Assembly: GCA_905250075.1 (NCBI GenBank)
Contig: CAJNOP010000020.1
Span: 564,214-628,213 of the forward strand
DNA: 64,000 nucleotides
Direction: 5' to 3'
From: Rotaria sp. Silwood1
Taxonomy: Eukaryota > Rotifera > Eurotatoria > Philodinida > Philodinidae
The notes under the pieces were generated by a model. That model was not told the origin of the DNA and ran no database searches. It saw only the letters and a list, made by a program, of their open reading frames with translations. The translations under genes and the position numbers were made by a program. Shown here piece after piece: positions 25,241-39,314 of the stretch (position 1 is the stretch's first letter; each line of letters starts with the position of its first letter).

Positions 25241-28200
25241 TTATTTATTATCTTCGTTTTCACCATCCTTTTTATCACCATCACCATCATCATCTTCAGT
25301 ATCATGAAGAAAACTTTTATCATCAACTTCTTCTACTTGTAAATATCTTTCACCATCAATATTTGTCCAATATTTATTTGAGTCTAAATTACGTTCTTCC
25401 GTTGACATTTCATTTTCAATTGCAAATACAATACGAGCTCGTTCTAAATGCCTATTTAATTCAATAGAAATCAAATATTTTCAAATTGAAAAAAGAAAAA
25501 CAAATAAATAAAGAATTCTACTAACCATATTTGTGTTGCACCTTCAATAACATTACCATATGTATCACCCATCATAGCAATAAGTAAATTAAGTAAAAGT
25601 ATTGTGACAACAATAATATATGAAATAAGTAATGTCACACTTATATATCTATATGTTGTATCTGTGTATGCATCAAGATCGAAATCACCCAGCATGCCTA
25701 AGAAACTTTGCTTAACGCTTACAAGAAAACCACTAAAGCCTAAATAGAATAACATAAAAATAAAAAATTCTTATTCATATATTCAATTTTTTTTCTGTTT
25801 GTTTTTTTTTTACCGTTATTATCAAATAAAACAAAGAATGCTTGTGAAAAACCCACGAGAAATACGATATAAATAATAAAAAATCGAAGAACGTCATTAA
25901 ATAACATTTCATAAATCATCACAACAAATGGACCAGTCAATCGAAAAGCCATCACAAAAAATAACATATAGCCCCAACCAATAATTGCTGCTATAGCTAA
26001 TACAGCTGTTTGAGCTTGAAAATCAAATGCACGAAGTATATTACAAATGTATATACTCAAACAAAATAAACATGCTAAACAATTTTCAAGAAGACCAGAA
26101 CCCTATTTAAATAAGAAGATCATTTTTATAGAAAGAATTTTATAAGAAAAAAAAGTAAATTGTTTTACCGTTGTTTGAAAATACTTTTTCACACCTATAG
26201 AAGTCATTTCGTTAAATTCAGCTTTTCCTTTCCATATAGCTCCTGCTAATACAAATATACGACCAACTGTACATATGGCTTGTTGTACCCATCCTAGTGG
26301 TTCAACTTTGACCACTACGGCTTCTTCACCTTCGCCTTCAGTCTAAAATAACCGAAACAAATATTAATAGGATATTATAAGTCCTCCTTTGTTCACTTAA
26401 TTTTAAATATTCACGCTTATCATCAATAAAAGAACAAAGAACTGAAATTTACGTGAAGTTTTACACAGAGAAACAATAGTTTATATGTTAACTTTGACCC
26501 AAATTTCTTACTTAAATGATTTAGTGGAACTCACATATATTTTCAAAGAAAATAGTCAGTAAGTTTAAATGGAGATCATTACTGCTCCTGGTAGACCTTA
26601 GCAACCGATAATAGGAAGAGAAAAACCAAAGATCATTGTGTATGATTCCCTAGTAGTCTGGTGGAGGACAATGCTTATGAGGTACGTTTTCCTAGCAACG
26701 GGAAAACGCGCGTCAATAATAACACTTTCTAAATCATCCCAGAACTTTCTAGAATCTTCCTAAGCATTCTATGATTTTAAGAGTTTTACTGTAGATTCTA
26801 ACTAGTCTAAATATTGTAGATTTTAGTATTTAATCCAACGGAAGGTTCTTATTGTAGGTATCAATTATTAGAGCAATAGTATTATTAATTCATCAGAATC
26901 ACAACAGGATGTACATAGCGAAGTATGAACTGATTGAATTCTAAGTATAGATAAAACTGAACAGTATATGTCGAAATTCATTGAAAGAAAGGATGGTGTG
27001 TTCGGAAGCTTAATGAACGATTAAATCAATGTGCATAGCAGGCTAACATAGTGGTTGAACGGATGAAACGAAGAATAAAATGATATTTGTCGCTTCTTGT
27101 AATATGTATCGTATATATAATCATTAGAAGAAAAGAAATTATATATTGAAGATGTATTAGACAATACAAAAATAAGCTTTTTCCAGTATCATGATTATAA
27201 ATGAATCCAGTAAAGTAGTAGATTAGTAACTCTAAATGTAAACATTTTCGATATGATACAATTTCAGAGTGGACCTATCAACTATCAAAATGATAATAAC
27301 CTTGTCTTATTCATTTAGGTTGCATTTAACAAAAAAAAAACTTATTTTCATCCTTCTGACAACATACAGTAAGTTTATAACAATTAGGGTTTGTGAGTTT
27401 CACAGTTTGGTATATATTGAGGCCACACTGACAAGTTTTTTAACTATTTAAGTTCCTTACTGAAATTTGTTCTAAGTGATCAATCTTCTTTTGTATATCA
27501 CAAATTCGAAATGTAAATGTAATCGAAATTTCAATTAGTTTTTTGACAAATATTCATATTATATGTGAACATTATAAAAATGAAGTTACCAGAAAACTTT
27601 CGTTCCTTGTTCTGATTAATGAACGAATTTCTTGTAATCCAATGAATAAAACAACACTAAAAATCATTTAAAAGATTACAGACTTATATTTTTATGTACA
27701 TTTAGTTTCGCTCTCTGATTTATATTTTTAGAAAGGATTTTCATCGACATTAAAGATATTCTGTGTCTTCTATCTCTTGATCATATCTATAGATAATTCA
27801 ATAAATAACAGTTTTTATTTCTATGAACACTTTTCTTTTTCTGTTTCTTTTTTCACAAAAATTGAAAATAAGATTAATTATGTAATGATATATAAAACAA
27901 AAATTTTACCGTTTCTATTCGTGATTGATCCAGTATAGTTGTACCAAGAAAAACAATTAAATAACATAATGTAATAAGAAACCGGCGGAAAAAAATTCGT
28001 CTTGCAAAACGTTCCCATTTTTTATTAACCAAATCAATAAGACGTGGATGCATAATAAGTTCAACATGTGCATATTTAACAATGATTTCAAGTGCACCAG
28101 CTGCTTTATCAGTATTCTAAAAATGAATTAAAATATTTTAGATTTATATATAAAATTGGAATTTTGTTTTTGATTTTTACATCTTCGTCTTTTTCTTCTT

Positions 28201-31200
28201 GAAATTCCAGATCAACTTGATCAAGTGGATAAAGTACACATGCAACAGGACCATAACTCCATTGAGTTATTTTACGTTCTTCAAGTAAAAATGAAAACAT
28301 TTCCGCTTGACCTAATTGAGCTGCTAATGTTAATGGTGTATAACCATCTTTGTTTAAACGTTTCCATAATGGTATAACTTTTTTTTGATCTAATACAATT
28401 TTTTCATCTTCTTCATCGTCATCATATTCATCGCTGGAAGTTTTGTTTGCTGCTTCTATTTCGATCCAACGTTGTTTTACTTTTGTATACATTTTAGGTA
28501 AATTATGAATAACAAGTAAATGTAAAATATTATTTCCATTTGAATCAGTCTACAAATTTATATAAATAATAATTTAATTCTTTATTATTATAAACTACGG
28601 TTTCATTTTGACGACTTCTCTTATATGTATGATATACTCTATATTATCTTAGTTGAATATTTGTTTCATGTTTTTTGTCTATTCTGTTGTATTTTATAAG
28701 TTGATTACTGAACAATATAGATGTTGGGAACAAAATTGAAATTCAACTCAATTCTAAATATAATTAGAGTTCACATAATGTGTTGAATTCGACTATTGTC
28801 TATGATCATCTCATCAGAGAAATCTGCTAATTGTTCAATCGTTTTTGAATCAAGATTAAATATGACTACAGTATTCATTTTAAAAAATACCATAAAATTG
28901 TAGTATCTCCGTAGCAATAAGCTAAGAGCAAAATAATAAACATATTTAATGCACTGAGGATTTAAAATTTTTATTATAAAAGGTCCTCACTTTGCATCTT
29001 ACGCTAGTTCTTTTATTTTCTTTTTTCTATTTACTATAATTATTTCAATTAGGTCAGAATGCGGTAAAAAACCTATTCAGCACAATCGAAATCTAATCTA
29101 TTTGGTAAAATGAAACGGAGAAACTAAAGACAAATAAATATTTTTGAAAAGTATTGTTGTGATAACAAATCGGATATTAGACGATATCCACTTTAGCATA
29201 GCAAAAAACAACAATAGACTCGAGTTTTATAATCATTTCAGTTAATAATAATGAAAAAGTATTGACGAGAGAATAGATGAATACATCAGTTCTTTGAAAA
29301 CATTAATTAACAAGTTAATATTTTTATCCTAAAATGTTTGCTGCTATCGAAAACTAAATCATCTGATCGATAACTTATTGACATTTGTTTATTTGATGAA
29401 ACACAATTTTTATCTTAATTATAATTATTAGTATTCGTATAGTTTCTTGTATCAAATTATAATGCAACCTATTTGTTGTGATCAAGTTTTCATCATATAG
29501 TAACAAAAGTATATGCTAGTGTTTTACGTGCATAAGTCATTAAAAGATCTATTTTGAATTGAGCTCTCAATATTCTTAAAACAATATCTAACATGTAAAA
29601 CAAGAAAAACTAACTATTTCAATAGGAATATGATCTAATAAATTACTATATAAAATTATTTACTACTGAATTTAAAATTATATTGATCATTTTAGGTAAT
29701 ATCTATAAACAATTCGCTTAGAAAAATAAATTTACTATTGAAATTACATTGAAAGTTCTTTGATTTTTTTTCTATTCGAGATCGATCGAGGTTATCAACA
29801 AACTCAAGCATGCATAGAAATGCAATTGGAAAATGAATATCAACCAATAGTTCATTAAGTTGATATCATACTATATCATCTAGTATTTATGATATTAATA
29901 TAAGAATGTTTGATATCACTAATACAATACTATGTAAAACATGGTTTTGAATACGTATTTCATTTTGAAATCAAATTGTTCAGGGGAAGTACATCAAAAT
30001 ATAATTGACGACGAAGAAGATTTATGAACTACAGTTACTAAATAAAAAATGATGTTTTAATTTTGATGAAAATGTCAACAATAAAATGATGATCTTATTA
30101 AATGTATTGTTTATTTTTTTTTCATTCATTAATCTACCATCAACGTCAGAATCATGATCAACTATTGTAATAATGCTAACAAAACTTGGTCTAATACATA
30201 AAATCGTAATAGATAATTGTATAAAAATTGCATTATGATTACATCCATATGATTGTAGATAATATGAATTTAAACGATTGTCTTTCAATGGTCATTCATT
30301 AAGTTCATAAAATAAATGTCGACCGGAAATATTTAGCATACTTAATGTTGAACAAACACAATAAATTATATGGTTTGAATTAACTGAATTTGCTAAATGA
30401 TGTTTCAGAAAATACATTTGAAACTACACAATTGATGATATTACATCTTGCTTGTCTAGATAAATTGTCTTTGATAATTTAAAATCTATTAATATCTTTG
30501 AAATTTTTCAGCTGCATTCTCATAGTTGTAGAAGTATTTGGTTATTGAAGAAAGTTAGTAACGAATTTTTCTGTTTATTTTTTAAAAAAAGTTTTCTGTT
30601 TAACTAAATGTCATTTAAAAATAGCACATGGTCAAACATGAATCATATAAACTGATCAATTATCAAATATTTTTCATAATTATTATAAAATTAAAAAAAA
30701 TACCTTAAACATCTAATTGTTTATCTTTTTTCAAAATTCTCCAATTTAACTAAATTCTGAGTTTAGTTAATATTATATAAAAAAATTCCGGAAAATTTTT
30801 TCAAATGTTCGGATCATGATTATACAGATGATCATTTTTCAATATCATCCCACTTTAAACTGTGTTAAAGTTGGATTACATTAAATGGTTCAATTATTTA
30901 TTTACGAGAAAACTGTCCAAACTTATATTCATCGTCTGAGATTACCTTGAACCTACAATGACGCCTTGGTGAGACTAAAAAAAAGTCTAGAAATGTTCAT
31001 CGCAATGAGTCGCGAGAATCAAATTATGATCATTTTGCTGAATATTTGACCCGGAGTTACATATATAAGAAAAAATAAAACATCTAAGTTTTGATCTGCG
31101 ATTTCGCCCATAGATAAATGGAATGACTGAAAGAATATCCTCAAAGGTTCACTTTAAAAAAAGGCACCTATTGACGAGATATTAAATTTTAAAGAAAAAG

Positions 31201-32951
31201 TCTTTTGCCATAAACATGACCAGGAATGGACGAGTCAAACTACTTGGCTATTAATTTGTTTTGTTCATTGTTATAAAGAACGTCAACAACAATTTTTTCA
31301 CCACATGATATCTAATTGCTAGTTTTCATACAAAAACAGAAAAATAAGAAAAGTCACACATAAAATAAAATGACAACAACTGCTTTAGATTCATCAACAA
31401 AATAATTACTGTAAAATCAACTAATTTGTAATGAATGATGATAAATTTGGTAATCAAAAATTTTGTCAATCAACGATATTATTATAGATAACGTGATAGC
31501 CAATATGACGTATGATTTAATGCAAATCTTTCATTTATTTTATTATGTATAAGTGTGCATCCTTTGAATACATAGATCAAAAAACAACTTTTGAAAAAAT
31601 TTGTTGAATGTAATGTATTCAATTAGAACAAAGATTATGAGTAAGTGAGAATTTAATTTTATGAATTTAGGTTTTTTAAAGAGCATATGAAAATTTTTTT
31701 GAATGACTGGTACGGATGAATGAAGTTAAACAGTTGAGTCAATCTTACACAATTTTCGAGTCTGAGTAATGACTCACACTCGTCCAACCTTGAGCATGAC
31801 CCAAAAATCGACTTTCCTTCTACGATAGACAACATTTTAGGTCGAAATTTGATTACTTGATTGTTTCCGTATATACCTCAAGCTGAGCAGAAAATTCAGT
31901 AAAATGATCATAACTCAACTACAAAAGCGCACGAGGACTAATTCTTTTAGCGTTTTTCTAGTCTCACCAAAAGGTCTTTATAAAACTAATATGAACTTAT
32001 ACGGTGATTATCAGTTTGTATGACTCCCTCGTGACCAGAGTTGAGATCGATTCAGCTTCAAAAAAAAAAAATACGATTCGATCCGGTTTCGGTCACTTAG
32101 TCTCGTCGTATAAAAACTTATATCGTCATGATTTAGTTCGGTACAATCAGATTCTATTTAAAATTTTTAAAAAATATTAAATATCGATTTTCATTACTTA
32201 CTGCATCCATTGAAGCATCATGTTTGAGTAAAATTTCTGCAATATTCCATTGATTTGTACAACAAGCAAATGCTAATGGTAATTCACCATAATAACAAGG
32301 TCGTCCTCTAAAAAAGAAAAAACACAATATTGATATTAATTTCTAAACGTAAATAAAACTTACACTTTAAAAAAATTTCCACAAGCAGCCGCTGTTAATT
32401 GTTGTTCACGATAAGCACGATTTTTTTCATCACCTAAAAGCCATTCTACCATAGTTGCATTTCGTTTAATAATTGCAATATGTAGAACGTTTTCACCATA
32501 ATATTCCTACAACAAAAAAAAAACACAAGAAATAATTTTTTTCTTCAAATAAAATACAACAACGAAAACACTTTTTTTGTTTTCGTAAAAACCTTACACT
32601 TTGATTATAGATTTGTGTTATTGTATGCGGAAAATGTGTAATTAAGTATCGAGCCATATTAAGATGTGTTTCAGTTCCATATAAAAATAACATATGTATT
32701 GGACATTCACCAACAGGACCTCTTGCATTAACGTTGTTAGGATCTTGTTGAACAAGACGTTCCATAGATGGTTGATCAGCTTTTCGTACAGCTTCCCAAA
32801 TAGTTCCACCTTTACGTGAATTTTCTGTTTGTCGTTCAACAGCTGATGCTGTTGATGGCTCATCAAATGAATCTTTTTTTTTTCCAACACTGAATAGCAA
32901 ACGTGTCCATATACTTTGAACATTAGCTGTAGATTCACTATCACTATTCAT
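25241..32951 (-). CDS. TRPV-type cation channel (OSM-9/OCR/Nanchung/Inactive-like)
   Basis: Predicted 688 aa, exons 32598-32951, 32364-32506, 32202-32307, 28181-28549, 27910-28116, 26169-26342, 25814-26102, 25526-25739, 25241-25451. A tetrameric Ca-permeable sensory channel of the plasma membrane. The N-terminal half holds ankyrin repeats (GECPIHMLFLYGT, GENVLHIAIIKRNATMVEWLL, CYYGELPLAFACCTNQWNIAEILL, NGNNILHLLVIH, DGYTPLTLAAQLGQAEMFSFLL), ending with the TRPV block TQWSYGPVACVLYPL. Six membrane segments follow, from FFRRFLITLCYLIVFLG to ISYIIVVTILLLNLLIAMMG, with a pore loop KQSFLGMLGDFD. The post-S6 helix ERARIVFAIE matches the OSM-9 class, and the tail is Asp/Glu-rich. The intron 28550-32201 (3.65 kb) holds no gene but carries a dispersed repeat at about 31850-32010. 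Confidence 0.88.
31850..32010. repeat. Copy of a dispersed repeat in the TRPV-like gene intron
   Basis: Resembles window bases about 1-130: GATTACTTGATT, then an AATTCAGTAAAA block, CATAACT, and TAGTCTCACCAA in the same order and spacing. Non-coding. Confidence 0.5.
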
Positions 32952-34189
32952 TGTTTCTTTCTTTTTATTGACAACAAGCCTAAATAACGATCGCTGTTTA
33001 AACTAGTTATTTGATGTATTTTACTATGGATAACGATGCGACTGTATGGTTAAGGGGATGATTAATACCTAGAAAGCAATTTTGTTGTATTCGTTATTTT
33101 TTTTCTTTCTACCTATATTTCTACTTTACCTACAACATTGACGATTTTTTATATCATTCATTACAAAAATCACCACGTTGATCAATCGACCGAAAATATA
33201 TAACCTTGAAGTAAAAAAATGTTTCACATAACAAATAATATGAAGGACAATAATTAATGTTTGCAAGTGCTTTTTTTACAGTTAAGTTATGTATTGAATT
33301 CAAATAGTTGAATATTTTCGCTTGAAAGCAAGTTTAAATCGAGGTTTTTCAATTCTTTCATATTGAAATATAAGAATTGAAAGGAAACTGTTTTCCATGA
33401 TTTTAAATCACATTCTATTTCACTCGTCGAAATTTTTTTTTAATATTCGAATTATTATTTATATTTAATTTTAATACTGTATGATCTATCGAGTGGAACA
33501 AAACATAAGCCTTGCCATAGTGCATATGTTCGCTGAATTAAGTAAGGAAAAAAAATCATTGGTTACTTATCATTTGAAAAATTCAAAGGAAAAAAAAATG
33601 ATAAATAAGGAGAGTAAACAAAAAAGCACTAGACTTTAACCTTATGTCATTAAATCATTCACACGTTATATACGCAAATATATCAGTGACGTAAACAGTA
33701 ACTGAAAATAGCGTCAAATTTTTATCCTTCACAAGCAGAATATCAACATTGCTTTTGTGTCGCACAATTTATAACAAGTAACTGACAAAGAAGCACATAA
33801 CTCAACAAGTAATCATGACACAATGATTAGTTTTTTACTTGTTTACTCATCAAAGAAAATAGCGAGAGAAAAAAAACAAATAACAACTTCAACTGATTTA
33901 ATCTATTATCTTAACGGCTTGATTCGAGAACTTAAATTTCTTTCTATTAGAACTCACCAACTATTCTTTAAGAGCACATTTGTGTTTGTTCAACAATGCT
34001 AGTATTGATTATTTACTGGTAACTCTTTTTAAAATTAATATCATTCATTAATGACTTTTCTCAATGCAACGATTTGTCGCTTTAAAAAAAGAAAAACTAT
34101 TGATATGGCCAAATGTCACAACAGTTAAATGATACTAATCAATTCTCATATTGAATTGATTAACTTTGGTCATAGATATCAGATTTTGT
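32952..34189. other. Intergenic stretch
   Basis: AT-rich; contains the presumed promoter of the TRPV-like gene. No exon is recognised. Possible further relics of the TIR-family pseudogene may lie just before 34190, but they are too decayed to align by eye. Confidence 0.4.
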
Positions 34190-36030
34190 AATACTTCAAA
34201 CTATCTGCTTTGTCTTGCAGATGTAGTCATTTCAGAAAAATTTTTAAATGACAAAAAAAAGTCATTTATTAGAAATTTTTACACGTTTATTAGACACATA
34301 TATTCATTATCAACAAGATTTCAATAATGAAAATCATTTTATTCAAAATAAGCTTATGCTATTACTGAATTCTATCCTGTGACGTCTCACTTCAATGATA
34401 ACTGTTGAAAAGTTTTTCCTTATTAAATATTCAACATTTCCATACCTGTTACAATGATAATGGCTCTTTTACTGTTTTTTTCTATACATGAAGAGAATAA
34501 AGTTAATGTTTGATGCTATTTATAAGAGCTCGTCTCGAACAAACCATGGAGAATTTGATTGGAACTATTCTTTCTCATTAGACAATGTCATAAGATAAGA
34601 TAGTTCTTTCAGCACACTATTGAAAACGATGAAAGATTCTATATGTGGAAAAATTTTTGAAAGATATCAAATAAATGAAATACTTATCAGTGGACATTTA
34701 TCAATAATTATGTCTTGAAATTAGTCAGTCAACTAATATTCTTTAAGAGTCCTCATGAAACGCTATCTAATCCAAACATGACTTCTATGAGTATCATTAT
34801 TAGTTTCCTTGTCAATGCCCTAAGTAAACTAGCTGTTTTTGTTTAAATAAAAAAATCTCCATTAACACTTGTATATCTTCACTTAACATCAGATCAATAT
34901 GACCTACTCATGTTGACAATTTACATTCCTTTTTTGCTTTCATGACATATGAAGAAGATAATATTAAAGCAGTACACAATCCTGGTTCATCTTTTGCTAT
35001 ACAATTATTGAATCAATAAAATAAAAACACTCAATCGAAAATCTGAAAAAACAACTCAAATAGAATAATAATGTGACTCTCGGAAAAGCAACAAACTGTT
35101 TGTTTTACATATGTAGTTTTTACTGATTCGAATTTTCTTGACAAGATTCAAAATATTTCTAAGAACAACAAAAATGAAGCATCAACAACCAACAGAGAGC
35201 TAATGAATTTGTATAGTGCTTTATAAGCGGTATTCTATGGCAACTTCGAATCTTACTACGGATCCGAAAATATTCATATATTTATTTTAGAGCCCGAGTT
35301 TTTCTTTTTTTTTTCGTTCAAGCCACTATTTAATTTTTGATTAAAGTTCAATTTTATACTTAATATAGTCGAAACTGAAAGATTTGTCGTAATATGTATG
35401 TGGAATTCCTACAAACAAAGTACATAATGTCAAAGTAAAGTTGAATATGCATTGAATTATATACCACCTCGTATTTCATTCATAATGAAAGACGGATATA
35501 AAGTAGATGGTTGGTTAGATTTTATGATTCAATCAAGAATATACATAGATTGTGATCGAATTTATCTTAATACAGTTTATGAATAGTTGATTATAGAACT
35601 TACTCATTGACGCCAACAGTCTCTTCCATTTAAATCAATCAATCAGAGACAGTCAGCATGAAAAAAGCAAATGAAATAATTTCAAATAAACTTGAAATAT
35701 CTACAAACTCATGATTATAATGTACTTTCTGTGTATATGAAACGAAAAATTAATGTTAAATTTTATTAGAAAAAATGTATATGAATGAACAGAATCTGAA
35801 GTATTAGATTTACTTTTTTACTGAAAATTTAATTAAATTGATGTCCTCATATGAAACAACAGATAGTCAGCAGTTGTACAATTATATAGAATGTGTAAAT
35901 CTCAATTTTTTTGAGTACTATAAAAAAATGACAGAATATTACTTTTCTATTACTAGCAGCAGTTTATCCCCCGACTTGGTTCCATTCGATGATTCTTCAG
36001 TTCGGCCCTTACAGTACCAATTACAATAAC
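34190..36030 (+). pseudogene. Decayed ARM-TIR-SAM family gene
   Basis: Fragments matching the two intact genes downstream occur in the right order on the same strand, broken by stops, frameshifts and deletions. About 34230-34440 matches the end of exon 1 (TRLLDTYIHYQQDF against TRLIETYIFYQEYF). About 34520-34640 matches the start of exon 2 (CTCGTCTCGAACAAACCATGG). About 34860-34990 matches the end of exon 2. About 35125-35190 matches the exon 3 end (SNFLDKIQ). About 35440-35680 matches the C-terminal half of the TIR domain (DGWLDFMIQSRIYIDC), with the glutamate-bearing segment lost. About 35770-35840 matches the SAM-like start (ESEVLDLLFY, ENLIKLM). The upstream exon 1 part was not found. It shows that the array once had at least three members. 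Confidence 0.85.
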
Positions 36031-36280
36031 TCGTAATTACATTTCATATAGAAGAGAATGACAAGAAAAATCCCAAAGGTACCAACATTTATAATGCAAA
36101 AAAATTAAGTTGTTTGATTGGAGTTTTTAACAAATTTCTTTTTTTTTTGGCTTTGTTGTGTCAAATTACTATTTGTAAACTTTGATAGTTAAGTGCAAAT
36201 GCACTACAATATGTAATTGTAAGCTACATGTTGCTTCTTGTTCAATTTTCATATTCAACTTGTGTGTAAGAATCTGTTCT
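36031..36280. other. Spacer between the TIR pseudogene and the foldback element
   Basis: AT-rich, nothing recognised. Confidence 0.4.
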
Positions 36281-37800
36281 TTAAATGATTCAGAGATGGT
36301 TCATGAGGCCATCGAGGAATCGAAGCACTCGATAAATTTTAGTTTTTTGATTTGATATTCTCATCTTGTTCAACATCATCTAAAACCTCTAAATCCAAAT
36401 TTTTAGCGCATTTGGTTGAGTTGGTGAAAAGTTAGCTCAATTTTACTGTCGGACGTTCACGATAATATTTGAAAAATATCATCAAAAATCACTTGTATAA
36501 AGTGGAGATTTTTTCAATAACATCAAATTAACGAAATTTTTTGTGTAATATACCAAAAGATAGAGCATCGAAAGCTGAACAAAATTATCTATTTACATAT
36601 TAGATTTCCATGTACTAATGCAGAGTTATTTACCAAATACTGTTCATGACTAGTCATTTTTCGAGTGAAAAATGTGTCATTTTTTTGCAGTATATTGGCT
36701 GCCACTCAGTCATTTTATGAGTCCCCAGACTGGATTTCACATATGTTGTACAACTTTTTCTCCTCTACAAAATGGCTAAAAAAAAGTTAAAACAAAAGTT
36801 ATGTATCGAGTCGAAAAATGGCAAACATTACTCTTATATATGATGGTTTTTGATGGTTTTTCAAGAAAAACGAGATATTTTTAGCGATTTTCATTGCCAT
36901 GACACAATCGTATAGCAAAATAGATATCTTATTCGGAATCACCGTTAAAAACTGCATCGAATCACATATAATTTGAAAAAAAAATTTTCCCTCATAAAAC
37001 TGACCCGTGAGGGACCAGGGGGCAAAATTTTTAAAAAAGAGAGCTGAGGGGGACCACAGGTGAATTTTTGAGGGAAAATTTTTTTGTCAAATTATATGTG
37101 ATTCGATGCAGTTTTTAACGGTGATTCCGAATAAGATATCTATTTTGCTATACGATTGTGTCATGGCAATGAAAATCGCTAAAAATATCTCGTTTTTCTT
37201 GAAAAACCATCAAAAACCATCATATATAAGAGTAATGTTTGCCATTTTTCGACTCGATACATAACTTTTGTTTTAACTTTTTTTTAGCCATTTTGTAGAG
37301 GAGAAAAAGTTGTACAACATATGTGAAATCCAGTCTGGGGACTCATAAAATGACTGAGTGGCAGCCAATATACTGCAAAAAAATGACACATTTTTCACTC
37401 GAAAAATGACTAGTCATGAACAGTATTTGGTAAATAACTCTGCATTAGTACATGGAAATCTAATATGTAAATAGATAATTTTGTTCAGCTTTCGATGCTC
37501 TATCTTTTGGTATATTACACAAAAAATTTCGTTAATTTGATGTTATTGAAAAAATCTCCACTTTATACAAGTGATTTTTGATGATATTTTTCAAATATTA
37601 TCGTGAACGTCCGACAGTAAAATTGAGCTAACTTTTCACCAACTCAACCAAATGCGCTAAAAATTTGGATTTAGAGGTTTTAGATGATGTTGAACAAGAT
37701 GAGAATATCAAATCAAAAAACTAAAATTTATCGAGTGCTTCGATATCCAGCACGATGCTCGATGGCCTCATGGACCGTCTCTTAATCATGAAGATCCTTG
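36281..37800. mobile_element. Foldback element: near-perfect 700-bp inverted repeats
   Basis: The left arm (about 36281-36990) and right arm (about 37065-37800) are reverse complements with very few differences. Examples are GGAATCACCGTTAAAAACTG at about 36936 against its complement near 37110-37130, and CGAAGCACTCGATAAATTTT against its complement near 37725. The left arm lacks about 13 bases present in the right arm next to CCATCGAG. A spacer of about 75 bp with GAGGGACCAGGGGG/GAGGGGGACCAC motifs separates the arms. There is no ORF. Such structures fit Foldback-type or very long-TIR non-autonomous transposons. Confidence 0.85.
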
Positions 37801-39314
37801 AAGGCTTATGATTTCTATGTAATTAGATGAATCTTGACTGAAATGAGAGTCACCCACAACGGACCATATTGAGAACGAATCTAAGTAAGAAATCATCAAA
37901 TAAAATTATTGCTCCTGATCACCTCGAAAAATGTAACTGAACACTATGTTATGCACTGTCATATGTCGTATAATTTTGTGATCACTTCGAACGTTGCTTG
38001 TATTTAAGAGTCGAGCGCAAGTGAACGTTATGATGTGCAATTTCAACGGAACACCATAGTTAAACCATAACATACACATTGTCTAACATATCGTCGATTA
38101 GTTTTGAATCGAATCAAAGAAAAAGCTGGTCACTCCCTTCAACATATATCTCATATTTATTCCTTTATACGATTGAATATCATGTCTTCGCTTTAAAAAT
38201 ATCAAGTAGTCATTTATCATTTACCTTATTTATAGATATTTCTCAAGGCTTTATATAAGTGTGTCAATAAATTATTTTTTCGAAGATTTCATCGGCCTTT
38301 TTTAATAACCCACGAAACCACGATCTATAGTTTAATTAAAAATGTCAATAACCAAAAGAAACCGAAAAGACATCATTTACAGTAATGTATTAAGGTTATA
38401 TTATTATATTCTTGTACTATTCCATCGTTCTTTTATCTTTTCTCATTTTTTTGTGTCTTTTTTTCTCTTTATGCATGTTTATTGTGTCATTTGAAATAGA
38501 TTACAATAAATTTATGAGTCAAATACAGTTAGCAAAAACCACTTAGCGCAACATCCATTACATTCAAACAAAAACACGTGATAAAGTGCTTCAAATCGAG
38601 CATGAACCATACCTTTTTTTTTAATATTTTACCCTAATGAATATGATGTGTATGAAATTATGACCAATGGTGTGGCCGATCAAATCGTTTTCTAAAGCAT
38701 GACCATATCTCGAGGGTTATCTTTCATTTATATCATGAGCATATTATTTTACCTTGCATTTTTTTAGTACAAACATTTTTCATCTCTGTTAAAAATCTCT
38801 GATAAATAAAGCACTATTCGATGTGTTCTTTTGCTTTCGAATATTCAAAAAAATAATTTACGAGTTGCATTTGACATTTGGATCGCTTCATTAGTTTCGC
38901 CTAAATAGTTTTGTGTTTTTATATAGTGTACAATACTCATCAACACAATTTGATCGATGCAAACCTATATATTTTATTAAAAATAAAATGGCCTTCGTTG
39001 ATATCTAAATATAGCTACCTTAAAAACAAAATTAAGTTTTATTTTCATATTTTCATATACCAAAAAGTATTAATTATCGATTCCTTTTCTCGTTGCATAC
39101 AATCACTCTCAAAATAATTATTACTATTTAAGTTAACTAACAACATTCATACAAAATATTACTTGACAACTTAATACAAATTCACTTAACTTCAAGTAAA
39201 GTAAGAAATTTATACTCATATTGAAAAAAAGATACTAGCACTTGTTTGATTATTACATTCGAATAAACATCTCATTTATAAGTATGTTTAATATATTTCA
39301 AAGATAAAACTATA
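37801..39314. other. Intergenic stretch upstream of the first intact ARM-TIR-SAM gene
   Basis: AT-rich, no exon recognised. Presumed promoter at the right end; the start codon at 39315 is preceded by TATTTCAAAG, a possible 3' splice site. Confidence 0.4.
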
